Assembly: GCF_024362695.1 (NCBI RefSeq)
Contig: NC_065405.1
Coordinates: 5,030,672-5,094,671, forward strand
Length of the DNA stretch: 64,000 bases
Direction of reading: 5' to 3'
Source of the DNA: Pectinophora gossypiella
Lineage: Eukaryota; Arthropoda; Insecta; Lepidoptera; Gelechiidae
Both the position numbers and the translations under genes were made by a program. The notes beneath the pieces were generated by a model. It searched no databases. It was not told the origin of the DNA and saw only the letters and a program-made list of their open reading frames with translations. Below, piece by piece: positions 47,537-62,500 of this stretch (position 1 is its first letter; each line of letters starts with the position of its first letter).

Positions 47537-50500
47537 GTGAGTTTAACATCTATTTACCATTTTACAATAATAAAAATCTGTACATTTTAATAGATTTAGT
47601 TTTTATTACACAAAGTAAGATAAAACGCAAAGGAACGGGAAAACAGTAAAACAGCGAGGAAATGATTTTATGTAAATCAGTTGACATTAACGCAACATAC
47701 CAGAGGTTATCACAATAAAATTAGGGTAGAATTGTAAATATTAACATACCTATCGCCAAAATATTTCTTACTTTTCCACTATTTTTCTCCAATAAATAGT
47801 AAGAATGTGAAAAAATATACGGTCGAATTGAGAACCTCCTTTTATGAAGTCGGTTAAAAAATAGGAAAGTAAATCAATAGTAGAAATAGGTAGTTTATTT
47901 ATAAAACTTTTATAACATGTAGGTACCTACCAAACTGTCCAATATTTGGTGATCTATCTAACAGATTAAGTAATTCTGAAATTCAGTAGGAGACAATTGT
48001 TAATGATCATGTAGGTTCCCGATCTGTAAGCCAAACATTTGTTAATTTAACGACGACAATTTAAAAAAGTGACATAAAAAGTTCCGTTAATATTCATAAT
48101 TTATTAGACGGTACTTAACTTATTTATATGCACTTTTTAAATACGTACCTATTAATGCGAATTATTAAGATATAAATAAAAAAAATACTTTTCAAAGGCG
48201 AGATTCTCGACAGCCTTGAAAAGTATTCTGGTTTGGTTATTCTGGTCCAGCCGGCTCCATATATCTGACTATCATTGTTGACACCACAAACATAAACCAA
48301 ACCGACACTTGTGTTATTTTGTCTACAAAATGTCACGAAAAATGAAGACCCGCTTATAATTTTTAAAGCGCGTTGTGGTTTTTGTGATGCCCAGTATGTT
48401 TTACAAAATCGTAAACGTAATGTACATCGGTATCATTAAGTACATTCATAAACATCGCGAGGTCTTATCGTCAGCGCATTGCGTTATCATTTGCTCTAAT
48501 ATCTGCTATAGTCTTGACCGTGGCGCTTGGTGCGTGACAAAGGCATTCTTTTTATTTTTAATTAACTTCAAGACAGATAGCTTCATTAGCAACAGTAGTT
48601 CAACGAGTATGACATACGATATTGTAATTGAGATAATGTTATTATTTAACGTGAGGCTATGGACGTGAGTGTGAGATGGTTGTGGTTTGGTATCAGATAT
48701 TCAATACCAGCCACAAAGGTTCATCCGACCTGATTGCGGCTAATCTGGCGCCAATGATATACCTACCTACCATTGTGATACTCCAGCGCAATCAATATGT
48801 GCCGGTATAGAATATGTTTAAAAGTAGTAAGTAATAAAGCGTTTTATGAAATAAAATGTTCCTCACTGGCTTGCAGTCCTAAAATCGCGATGATGATCAC
48901 TAATAGGTATACCTTCAAAAATTGTGTGCGTCAAGCTAGCGGCCTCAAAAAAAAAATGGGCACGAAAAAATAATTTGACCATACCAAAAAATAGTACTCT
49001 TATTGAAAAAAATAGTACCTGTTGTAAAAAAATTAGTACCATCACGGTTCTGGATTTATAGCCATGTTTTATTGCACTTGCTAGCTTGACGGTGAGCGAA
49101 ATTTGGCGAGAGTTAACGACAAGGTCTTTCGCTTTGATTTAAACGCCAAAAAATAGTATCGAAATAGTACTCACCCCCTGCAAAATACCGAAAGTAGTAC
49201 TTCAACGGTTCCAAAGTTATAAAGGCAGTTCTTTGATCCCGCTAGCTTGACGTTTTGAAAATACCTATTATCTGGGGAACGCTTGCATACTTCAGTTTGT
49301 AACTAATGTCAATAAACTCGTATGAAATAGTACTCCCTACCATCATAATTTTGATCCGATTCTCTTTGTAGAAATGTTAAAAAATCATCATAACCTATGC
49401 CATACATTTGTTGTTGATACAGTCACGTAGACAATTACATAACCTCACAATTTATTCGTAAGTATTGCCATTTTGGAGGTCTACCCTACCATTTCTTTGC
49501 ACTTCAGTGCTGCTATTACAAAAAAATCCTATTGCATACACCCATATGCACTAATTTTAATAGAAAATGGCTGCATGGGTCTAGTTCTTATCGAAAACAA
49601 TCTGTGATTTTAATACATCATAATACATTTTTAATCTGCTGTTTTATTTTATAATTTATACCTTCATGTTGAATTTGTTACGGATCGAAGTGTTTGTTAA
49701 TAAACAATTTGCAGTATTTGTAGAATAACTCAAAGAGTTTCAACAATGATATTACTTTCATCTAACAACCCTGGCACGTCACCAATTTTTACCCAAAAAT
49801 GGGGAAAAATACTGTGTGCGTCAAGCTAGCGGCCTCAAAAAAAAAATGGGCACGAAAAAATAATTTGACCATACCAAAAAATAGTACTCTTATTGAAAAA
49901 AATAGTACCTGTTGTAAAAAAATTAGTACCATCACGGTTCTGGATTTATAGCCATGTTTTATTGCACTTGCTAGCTTGACGGTGAGCGAAATTTGGCGAG
50001 AGTTAACGACAAGGTCTTTCGCTTTGATTTAAACGCCAAAAAATAGTACCGAAATAGTACTCACCCCCTGCAAAGTACCGAAAGTAGTACTTCAACGGTT
50101 CCAAAGTTATAAAGGCAGTTCTTTGATCCCGCTAGCTTGACGTTTTGAAAATACCTATTATCTGGGGAACGCTTGCATACTTCAGTATGTAACTAATGTC
50201 AATAAACTCGTATGAAATAGTACTCCCTACCATCATAATTTTGATCCGATTCTCTTTGTAGAAATGTTAAAAAATCATCATAACCTATGCCATACATTTG
50301 TTGTTGATACAGTCACGTAGACAATTACATAACCTCACAATTTATTCGTAAGTATTGCCATTTTGGAGGTCTACCCTACCATTTCTTTGCACTTCAGTGC
50401 TGCTATACAAAAAAATCCTATTGCATACACCCATATGCACTAATTTTAATAGAAAATGGCTGCATGGGTCTAGTTCTTATCGAAAACAATCTGTGATTTT

Positions 50501-53500
50501 AATACATCATAATACATTTTAAATCTGCTGTTTTATTTTATAATTTATACCTTCATGTTGAATTTGTTACGGATCGAAGTGTTTGTTAATAAACAATTTG
50601 CAGTATTTGTAGAATAACTCAAAGAGTTTCAACAATGATATTACTTTCATCTAACAACCCTGGCACTTCACCAATTTTTACCCAAAAATGGGGAAAAATA
50701 CTGAAATCTGACAACATTCTTGACCATGTGTAATAATTTTGTTCGCGACTGTACTTGTCTTGATAAATGTATGACATAGGTTATAATGACTTTTTGACAT
50801 ATTTCTACAAAGAGAATCAGGTCCAAATTATGATGGTAGGGAGTACTATTTCATACGAGTTTATTGACATTAGTTACAAACTGAAGTATGCAAGCATTCC
50901 CCAGATAATAGGTATTTTCAAAACGTCAAGCTAGCGGGATCAAAGAACTACCTTTATAACTTTGGAACCGTTAAAGTACTACTTTCGGTATTTTGCAGGG
51001 GGTGAGTACTATTTCGATACTATTTTTTGGCGTTTAAATCAAAGCGAAAGACCTTGTCGTTAACTCTCGCCAAATTTCGCTCACCGTCAAGCTAGCAAGT
51101 GCAATAAAACATGGCTATAAATCCAGAACCGTGATGGTACTAATTTTTTTACAACAGGTACTATTTTTTTCAATAAGAGTACTATTTTTTGGTATGGTCA
51201 AATTATTTTTTCGTGCCCATTTTTTTTTTGAGGCCGCTAGCTTGACGCACACAAAATACTGAAATCTGACAACATTCTTGACCATGTGTAATAATTTTGT
51301 TCGCGACTGTACTTGTCTTGATAAATGTATGACATAGGTTATAATGACTTTTTGACATATTTCTACAAAGAGAATCAGGTCCAAATTATGATGGTAGGGA
51401 GTACTATTTCATACGAGTTTATTGACATTAGTTACAAACTGAAGTATGCAAGCATTCCCCAGATAATAGGTATTTTCAAAACGTCAAGCTAGCGGGATCA
51501 AAGAACTACCTTTATAACTTTGGAACCGTTGAAGTACTACTTTCGGTATTTTGCAGGGGGTGAGTACTATTTCGATACTATTTTTTGGCGTTTAAATCAA
51601 AGCGAAAGACCTTGTCGTTAACTCTCGCCAAATTTCGCTCACCGTCAAGCTAGCAAGTGCAATAAAACATGGCTATAAATCCAGAACCGTGATGGTACTA
51701 ATTTTTTTACAACAGGTACTATTTTTTTCAATAAGAGTACTATTTTTTGGTATGGTCAAATAATTTTTTCGTGCCCATTTTTTTTTTGAGGCCGCTAGCT
51801 TGACGCACACCAAAAATTTGGAAAACCAATTTATAATTCTTTTATATTTCAGTTTGACTTAGTAGACAAACAGCTACCTAGTCATAAAAATACTGCTATT
51901 TCTAAACAAAACTGCATTTGCTTAATTTTCACTATTTTTAATAGTAAAAAACAGCTCTTTAGCGTGAGCTACATGTGGATCTTTACCTAGTAGTAAAAAC
52001 TTGGAAAGCGTGGATCACGAAAGCCTGTATAATTAGATTTCTTTTATTTTAGTTTGCATGATCGTAGAAAAAAGATCAACATGACTGCATTCCTTTATTC
52101 CGTTAAGCGGTCGACTGCCCGCGTGGTTCCATCCCGCCAGACTGGCCGCACCTAAATAGAAACCACAGGGACATTGCTCCCGCGCCGCGTCTGATCCTGC
52201 GTCAACCTCTGAAGTGCCTTATTCGGGTGCCTTTCATACGATTCATCGTGTTCAATTATATTAAACTTCCGTTTGAAATATTTCTTTTGCTGAAGATCTT
52301 AAAAAAAACATTTTATAGATCTGGAGATGAGGATACTGAAACTTTCACAAGTTTTATTATTCTTTCTTCATGTTACTTATTGTTCCCGTTATTATCTACA
52401 AATCTGCAGTGCTACAGGGTAGAAAAGTACCTCTTACGTATCCCTAACATCAGCTTCAAATGATAAGGGACGATTTTAGCTTCGGCCTTTAAATATGATA
52501 AAAAATGTGCAATATAAAAATCTTTTTAGTATAAGATCGTATTATATTAACCGGTCAATAATTATTTGTAGTGAATCGAGTTGCCTCCGCGTGTGTTGCT
52601 TGAAACGAGGACGGAGTAACCGAGTTCCGAGGCTTAAACTTATAACAAAACATCAGCTCATGACTATATTCCCAATTGGGCTAGTCAGGTACATCACAAG
52701 ATAAACTGAGTATCCACGCTTTAACAAACTTTTACCCGCCATAAAATAATATTTACTTTGCTAGCTTATATATTGCGCAAACCTTGCCAGAAGATACGTT
52801 AAAAATATTGATGTCTCGTAAACGTAAAGAAAACAAACATCCAGTTGATGCAGATGCGGCACTAAAACTTGACCTCGAACGATGATGGCATTTCCTCGCC
52901 TGGATATTTCTGGACGCGTGGATTGCCATTTCTTTAAAGTCTAATGATAAAGTCAAAATAGTATCTGTCGCGATATTGAAACATTTTGACCACGTATCTA
53001 AGTTTGGTAATGGTTTGGCATTTAGGATTGTTTATTGTGATACGTCATCATCGCATTGGCACAAGTAGGTGTGGAAAGAAAAGTTGGATCATCGGTTTAA
53101 TTGTGGAATAGAGGCGTCAACATGCCCGGCGCAGCATATCTGCCGCTATCCAGTGGTTTTATTTTCACTTTTATTTGTGTCGCGCTATTTCGGAACAGAA
53201 CGTGCGGCACTTGTCTATTACACAGCAGCACATATGATGGCCCGCGCACGCTGGACGCCGGGAGTGGGAGCTATTCATGTCTGTAGGAATATGTATTCAT
53301 GATTTAAAATATCTAACATGCTCGCTCATTATTTTACCCTGCTGGCGTAAATTTTGTAGAAAGACACAATAATTTGCGACTTGTAATCAATTACTCTTCA
53401 TGGCAGCGAACTCAGTCGACACAAAAGACAGCAACAAATAACTTTTATTTCTTTCCTCCAAGATTGAACGTGCACACGTGTCAATATTGACAAAGACTGT

Positions 53501-56500
53501 ACAACGTAGGTACATCTAACAGAGTAGATGTGGCGCCAATTCTGGTGCACGTGCCAATAACATCCTACGTAAAAGCACAGCGTAATTCTCAAGAGGAACA
53601 AACTGCGCATTTCCAGAGACCTTTTTACGACAGAGCACCCACATCCTATACGTCCAGTGTAACCATCTTAAAATACTGATTTGCGTAATCTTCCCAACCC
53701 TGATTTCCAGCTATTTTAGTAATTTACGTCGTTGGCACTTACAAGTTGTGATTTGATTGGGTTTGGTCGTAAATAAATTAAACACACAAAAATAATGCTG
53801 ATTCCTTACACTGAATAAACATGACGCCACGGAGATGCCAACTAACAATTTCATAGAATAAATCATGCCACTTTGTTACAATACGATGTCTAGGAGGATA
53901 GAAGTGAACATGTGAATGATACAAATAACTTTGTACATTGTACGTTTAATGAGAGCACTATAAGTATTACTTGTTTTTACTAGTTTTCTGTGTTGCTGAT
54001 TTCTTCATATTTCGTCTTCAGATAGAGCATGGGTGACGTTGGCGACCAACGATTCGTACGGTCTAGGAGCGCTGGTGCTGGCTCATTCTTTGCGCCGCGC
54101 CAGCTCCTCCTACCCTGCAGTTGTACTCATCACACCTTCGGTCACTGAAGCTATGAGGTATTGTTTCTAACAACAAAAGGTGCTACAGTTTGAGAATGTT
54201 GAGATCAGGCCATGGGAGCCTACCGCTGTAAGACGCCATAATAAAGTCAAATAACCTTATAATATTCCCATTGGAGTTGTCGAATTCCGAATGAAATACG
54301 ATAATCCTTTTGCCACTGTCTCGTGTACCTTGTGTGCACTATAACATCGAAAATATTTGACAAAACAAAACCATGTTTGCGTATCTGCTTACATACTAGT
54401 GGATATGAATGTTTACTTACTGTGTAAATGAATTAACTGACTGATGACTCATGCAAGATGCAACAGTCGTGAAACGTTAGATAACAGCCTGTCGAAGAAT
54501 TCCGCCTGTCTCGTAATATTTTTTGGTGAAACGTTCATCCCCTATCTTACTATCGTTAAAGGGTGTGTAATTATTGTACCATTGTTTGGAAACTGAACGC
54601 TTAGTTGAACTCTGGCTCTTGGACTTGACAATTTGTCGTGGTGTTCGATAACAACGTAGCACCGTCTGCGACGTGAATTAATGTGTTATTATACCTAGAT
54701 ATAAAGCATATACAAACACACACACACACACAAAGAAGTTAGCTGTGCTGGACTTCACAGTTTATTGCTAAGTATGTAGCGCGTTATCATCGAGTATTAT
54801 GTCTCGCTTTCTCCAGAAATCGTCTAAGCGCAGTGTTCGCGGAGGTGATAACAGTGGATGTCCTGGACTCACGAGACGCCGCACATTTGGCCCTGCTGCA
54901 GCGGCCTGAACTAGGCATCACCTTCACAAAGATCCACTGCTGGACCCTCACGCAATATCAAAAATGCGTCTTCCTTGACGCCGATACATTGGTAAGTTGA
55001 TTTGTCATTAATTTGGGGTCCACATATCGCATCGATTCATGACGTGAAGACATTTTGGCTGGCTCATAAGTTACGTTACGTTTTTAAGACAATGGAACAA
55101 GAAAAATGGTAAGAGTATGATGCAAAGTCGATGTAGTAAATGATTAAAATTCTATCACATCGATCGATCATAACGACTTAACGTAAATTCAATCACATTC
55201 TTGAGCTGTTTTGAAGATAATTGGAGATATTTCAGTTAACAGTATCAGACTAACTAGTGTGTGACATCAGAGGTTTGCTTTTGCTCGCTTTATCTTAGTC
55301 GTAATCTATTACGTAGTGGCGGCAGCAAAAATAGAATCTAATAATAAATATAATAAATCGCACTACATAGCAAGATTGAAGATTGGAACGAAAAACATTA
55401 CATGTGATTAAATTCTTTGAATACTTTTTTATTTCAAAATGTGCGATTGACTTTAAAATATTATAAGTAAGTAACTTATTCCTCTCATTCAATAACCGTT
55501 AATCTAGTTGCCTTACCGAGCAAGAAGTCAGAGTATATAAAAAGAGAACAGAGGACAGAGATAAGCCCGCCATAAGGCCGCCATTTGCCATGTACTTAGT
55601 TAAAGAGACTTTTTGTAATTATTTCTTTTTATTTTGGTGCAATAAAGTGTATTTGTATTGTATTGTAGATAAGATGAGAGAGATATATCACTCTTCAGAA
55701 TAAGATAGTCACGTTACACTTTGGTATTAAAATCTGAACTTTCCTTTCTGACTAGATTAAAAATTCTTTGAAAATAGTTGTTAGTCTGGTTGTTTTATGC
55801 AACAAAGATTTTGTGGCTACTTATTTTAATGAGTGATCTATCTCTCTCTTAGATTCTCTTCTTTCTCTATATGGGCTTAAGTTTTGTCCTGTATCCGTAC
55901 CGGCGTAGTCTCACCCTTACTATAAAATATTCACACAAAACAAGAATGTATGTGTCATTTTTATGTCCGTACTTCTCTCGGCGAGTTTATTCGTGTAGTC
56001 AGTTCTTATACCAAGTCATGTATAGGGGTCATGTTACTTTCAATTGATTAAAAATTAGCCGCCGCCCGCGACGTCTACGGGTGTAGGTACCTAATGTCTG
56101 ACTATTCTCTTATCTCAATATAACATTACGTCCCATTCTGTTAGGAAATTAGTAAAGATGATATTTACTATCGTTGTGTGTGTCAACTGTGTGCATGATG
56201 CGTGAGAGTATTTAATTTAGTACGACCAAAAAAAAATATTCTTATCTTTATAGTAGATAGCTTATTTATAGCTGCCAAATATTTTATTTGAGTATACCGA
56301 CCTACGTAGGTATGCTAGGCACACGTTTTCAAACAGTTTTAAGTGTGACAGTAACGTGAACTGACCTATGGTTCTGGTTTAATCTTTCAATTTACAGTTC
56401 GAAGTGCTAGTGCATGTATTCAACGATTGTATACGATAAGAAAGTCAATGCTACCGGATGTGTCCGCTATAGTAACCCGAGATGACGAGCTGCATAACCG

Positions 56501-59500
56501 TGGCCCAAATACTTGTCCCGACAATTTTGGACGGCCTCCAAATTAAACACTTTATCTACATTTTTCTTTCAAACACCACCGACTGGCGAGTATACACACG
56601 GCACCCATAAAACAACGATGGCGAAGTTTACCGTTGATCCTCTAAAAATCTATAATTACCTATTGATTAGATAATTAGCTACACTTATCATGACATTACA
56701 TAAGCTCGGAATTCAATTTCGGCACAAATAATAAACAAGGAGATAGTGTTTCGGTAGAACCCATTCATTTTGCAAGTTAGGTATGTTTTATCGCAGGTTA
56801 TTGTGTGTCAATTCTGCCTTTATCCGAGTTCAGATAAAGCGTTGTTGATAATTTCGCTTTTATTTGAAAGGTACGTAGAGTGTATTGAAGTATAATGGCT
56901 TAGATTCTTTTATCTTTTTGCAAAAATAATCAAGTATTTTGACGCCAGATACGTAGCGCTCACGCATCATATAAGTCTCTAATGGTATTCTTTAGCAGAA
57001 TGAAATGGTTTCCTGTCAGGTGAACGCTAACCATGATCATAGCATGAGTCATAATCATAAAGTATATCGATACAATTTATAAAAGACCAACGGGATTATT
57101 TGAGATTGTTCTGAATATTGAAATTCAGTGAACCGAAGTGAATCGCAAGATGTGATGTGATAATGCTTCTTAGCGTTCATAGATTTTTTGGGAATACTTA
57201 CCGGCAATTCAAAAAATAAATGAAATGAATCTCCCTCCTCCCATTCCTCTTTCCATTGAATGATTGAAAAAATCAATCATTCAATGGAAAGAGGAATGGG
57301 AGGCCTTTGCCCAACAGTGGGATCTTGTAGGCTAGATTAGATTAGACTCACCGGCAATTCAAAAGAACTCATAGATGATCCCGGCCTACTCACGGGTTTT
57401 CCCAAATGAATTACCCTATATATCTCACTTTCAAAAATTTGTGTATCATTTTCGTTCTCCACGTCGTCCAAAACTAATTTAACCTTACCTCACCTAGTTA
57501 GGTATGTCGTTTGGTCGTTTGGAGTGCATACTTTCCCCAGATTTCCAGAATTGATTTAACCGTACCTAATCCAACCCAACCACACAACACATTTCGAGTG
57601 CCTCCGCTCTCCAAATGACCCAAAACTGACATAATCGAAGCCAACCAGATATCAATAGAAGCGTCACCTCTCCCCAGATCGTCCAAAACTGTGATGAGTT
57701 GTTCGACCGGGAAGAGTTGTCAGCTGCCCCCGACGTTGGCTGGCCCGACTGCTTTAACTCTGGAGTCTTCGTGTTCGCGCCTTCCAACGAGACCTACTCC
57801 AGGCTGATCACCTTCGCGCAGGAACGCGGCAGCTTCGATGGTATGGGAATTTTATTTGTACCTTACAGCTCACGATATCGTCCGTATAGATTTCTGGTTT
57901 CGCGGTTTAGGCGTGAAAAGGTATCAGACAGATAGTTAAGTTTCGCTTTTATAATATTGGTATGGCATCATAGGCACCTATAGGTAGGTAGTTACTCACC
58001 GAGATAGATATGCTCGTGTAACGTAACGTAACAGTATACTCACATATACGTATGTGCTGCGATAGCTCGACGAACTACAGTACAATAACTATGACAATTT
58101 GTAATATGGATAAAAGCCAAACAATTTTAAAGATTGTAAATACATTCAAACTTTTACACTACGACGCAACGAAGCTAATTTGAATAAGCGAAATCAACCT
58201 TGTTATGAATCAGTACAAGCTTAACCAGTTTTATTTGACAAAACTTTCATTGCAGATACTAGTAATTATTTCTAACTATGCTAATCAATGATCGACATAA
58301 TGAATTATAATCATGAAATTTACCAATTTTAGAAGAGGCCAAAGGTATTAATAATTTGAAATACTGCTTTAAAGCTGCAATATACGTCACGTTAGGTTTT
58401 TTCGCCCGAGACCCTTATCAGAGACGCTGATTTGATTATTCAAACGCGCACGTTTGTTCCCACAAATCTTGGTACCTAACCATCTTTCGATAGTCGAATC
58501 GTGTTAGATGCTTCCTCGATTCGATTGCCATATGATAAAGGCACAATGGGTAATTAACCCATATACATGCGTATAATTTTCTTCACCAGGCGGTGACCAA
58601 GGTCTTCTCAACTCGTTCTTCTCGGATTGGGCGCGCGGAGATATCAGCAAGCACCTTCCATTCCTCTACAACGTCACGTCTGCTGCCTTCTACTCATACC
58701 TGCCTGCGTTGAAACAGTAAGTACATGCCGGGAGAAGAATAATACTGGTTTAATGACAATGACATAAATTCGGATATAGTATGAGCGCGAATTATCCTGC
58801 TGTGAAAGTTAAAATGCTCTCAACTTTGTCTATAAATTTTTTGTAGCATTGTTCCAATGTTAGTCATCTGCAGACATTAAATAGTGAAAATGTGGGATGT
58901 AATGCGTCATAGATTATTTTGCCTCATCAACCTATTCCTGTTCTTTCCTGTTTCCTTCTGAAACTTGACCCGATTCAAGCATGCAAACGCTCATGTCGTC
59001 ATATTGACCGCATGGAAATTTGTCGTCGATTTATTTTTGAATGGTTGTCAATCATTTACGAATGTCTAGGAGGGCTCCGACGATGATAATTATATTAATA
59101 TCTGCTGTAATTATAATTACCTTCCTTCAAAATAGGTATTTTTAACTTTTGTGGCACCGGTCTGGTGGAGATCTAACTTTTTGATTATGTATCGTTCCCG
59201 TTTTGATTTTTGATTTTCTTGTGTCTGTAGTAGCTACAGGTTTATTGTACCGTCAACTCTTACTATTTCCAGTTACGGACAGGATCTGAAGATCATCCAC
59301 TTTATCGGTGCCGCCAAGCCTTGGCTGCAACAGTTCAACTGGGAGTCTCGGTCGGTAGATGCGCCGGAGCACCTCCGCGAGTTCTTGCAACTATGGTGGG
59401 ACCTCTTCGTTGGTCAAGTCCACTCGCAACTCGACACTGCTATGGTAAGTTGATTTTATCGTATCAACTATCAGAATTTAAATTTTATAAGAACCTACAT

Positions 59501-62500
59501 TATGTACATTTGTGATCAGATCAGAACAAAAAATTAAAGTGAGTTATAACTTTATAAGTTACTGCACCTATCATGTATTCTGCTAATAATTATAAATCTG
59601 TCTGCTATTTGGTCAGCTATTTGGTAACTTATATCCCGAGCCATTACAATAAGAGTTCAATTTCAAGTATCAGTTCCATCCTCAATGAAATAGATACGTA
59701 GTGGTTTCTCCAGTTCATAATCTCAACCGCAGACACTTGCGGGTTTGTCACAGTACTAGTAAATCAATCCATTTTCTTATGAACCTCTGATCTGAACACT
59801 GCGATATGTTTTCCAAGCATTCAAAACAGGATTCAAATGTTGCAGAGGTGAGAATTTTGATGAAATGTAATGTTTTACTACACAGTCCCGTCTTAGTTTG
59901 TTGCAAGTTTTCCAGAGTCTGATTTAGTGTTATGAATTTTGAGTTTGACGTTGTACGCTTGTGAATAATACACACAGTTTGACCCTTGAGTGACTAAAAT
60001 ATATTCCGCTTGCACTCCGATGCTTGTGCACCTCTGCTATTTGTTGCACCTAGCACTTTAAGCACTTTAGACTGAAAGCAAACTGTTTCTCCAAAATACT
60101 AACATTTCTAACCAAGTCTGGCTCTCGGCTGATCATTGCACGATCTTTCAAATTTCTTAGGTTCGGGGATATGGAGTAGATGGTGTTGGTATTTTGGTGA
60201 AATAGTCACCGCGGTAACTGAATAAACATACTCTTGAATATGAAAATTAAATCATAAAATAGATGTGATTGTTAAGCAATGTCTAAGCGAGCTTTCGTAA
60301 CTTTAAGGTTTTTATAGTCTTAAATTATGAAATGTTTGTCATCTTTGTATGTTTGTTTAGTGACGCCATGTTGTTATTTGTATATACTAGAAAACTAACA
60401 ATCGCTTGGACTAAGCAATTAGCACTGTTTGAACATTCGTGTTTGAAGCTTGGTTCAAGTGTTTGTTTGCATGCTTGCCACTGAGCTTTTTTGTACCTTC
60501 GACCGGTAGGGTTTGGCCGTGGAGGTAGAGGAAGCTCCTCCGGAGACCCCTCCCCCAGAGGTTTCCCCGGAAGATACGCAGCGCCACTATGAACCAATAG
60601 TAGATCCAGAGTCCGAATTCCCTTGGCATCACCCCGAAGCTCAAACAGAAGATACGAATAACCCAGCAGAGCAAGTAGACTTATCACAGATACATGATCC
60701 TTGGCAGAATTATAGAGGAAATATTCCTCCAATGAGTGATTATTCTTATCAGCACTCGCATTCTGGAGGTGTGCAGAATGAGGAAGAAATTAGAAAGTAT
60801 GCGTGGGAATATCAGTCTCCGCACCAGGATTATAACCGTCCCACTTCTGTTCACGACGAACAACATGTTTGGCACCAGCCTCAACCACACAATGAACATT
60901 ATCAACACTGGGAGCACACTCACCAAGAACACCATCACCACACGGAACATAAATGGCAGCATCTTTCGCAACGATCTGATCAAAACCGTCGTCATTCAGA
61001 CTTTCATCAACCACACGAGCATCATGTATGGCAGCGTCATTCACAATATGACTACCATTCACAACATGATCACCATTCACAACACGATCACCATTCTCAA
61101 CACGATCACCATTCACACCACGATCACCATTCACACCACGATCACCATTCACAACATGAACAATCTCACCACCACGAGCCTCATCATCATCGAAAACAAT
61201 CGCACGATCATTTCCCTACACAAAGCAATCAATCACAAAACCCTGCCAATCAATCATATCATCAAGATCATAATTCCCAAAGTGTCCAAAATCATTACGA
61301 TCATAAAGATCATGTCCACCCTGCCCCTCAACGCATGGCTAGCGATCACTTACAAAAACATTCCGAACACAGGTCAGACCATCAAGAACACGGATACAAA
61401 CACTTGAACCAATTAATCCGACCGATAGTAGAACACCTGTACTACGTGCACCTGGATCATAACAGGCGGTCTCGTCGCAGCCGCAGGGTCAATCCGCACG
61501 TATACTCAAATGGAATGAATGGACATATATCCGAATCCGAGAGTGAGGACGAAGAGTTTGTGATACCGAGACACCCGTACGACGGTTTCTACTTGAGGCA
61601 CAGGTCGACTATAGACCCTCGCGGCCGCAAGATATGCACGCATGAGATCCCTCCCACTCCGTCGCCTACTCCGACCGCGACGCCTGAACTCACCTCGAGA
61701 AGCCTCACACCTGCTTCCGAGGACTTTGACACAGCAAGTGAATGCGAAGATCTAGATGTAAGTTACTCCTTCAACATTCACACGAGGTATAGGTATACAA
61801 TTCTGATCGTAAAAGGTAAAAGTACAATTTAATAAGAGTGCTCGTAAAGTCACATTGTTAGCTAATCGAGACCCCGAATGTAGCTCGCTTTGTTTGCATG
61901 CTTGTGCCTACCGCACGTACTTATAATATTAATAACTAGCAGTTTGCATTAACAATACTGATACTTCCTTTTAAGATTAAGAGACACGATAGACAATAAG
62001 TTTATTGCTATTGCGGGAGTTAAGTTTTAGTCGATAATATTTTGAAATGTCCACCTGCCTATTTCAGAGTGGCGTGGCGGGAAACCTTGCCCGCGTGGTA
62101 CCCGGCTCCAGCGGCTATCAGAGGGAAGCTATTGACGAGCTAACTCGTCGCCAGGGCTGGGAGGCAGGCAATATCGACTACATGGGTGCTGATTCCTTCG
62201 ACAATATCTGGGCAAAGATTTCTCAAACATTGAATCAGCCTCGCACGTCGCCGCCTAAGCAACCGTCACCGCCTAAAGAGCCGTCACCTCCAAAAGAGCA
62301 GGCTCCGGCACCTGTGGCCCCGGTACCGGCACCTGAATCCCCCGCGCCTGCACCTGCGGCTTCGGCCCCGGCCCCTGAAGCCTCGGCCCCGGCCTCTGAA
62401 GCCCCGGCACCGACCCCAGCACCCGCAGACCCGACCCCGGTCCCTGAAGCCCCGGCCCCGACCCTAGCGCCCGCGGTTTCGGCTCCAGCCCCTGAAGCCC

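Noticed and set aside
48375..48668. 97-codon plus-strand frame in glycogenin intron 1
   Set aside because: No codon bias, family resemblance or splice sites; probably chance in AT-rich DNA.
53122..53286. 54-codon frame MPGAAYLPLSSGF... with a hydrophobic stretch
   Set aside because: Two overlapping frames are equally open, with no recognised family, and it lies in an intron. Kept only as a note.
60684..61407. Frames overlapping glycogenin exon 7 in other phases and on the minus strand
   Set aside because: They are shadows of the HDHHSQ repeat; the exon 7 frame has matching splice phases.
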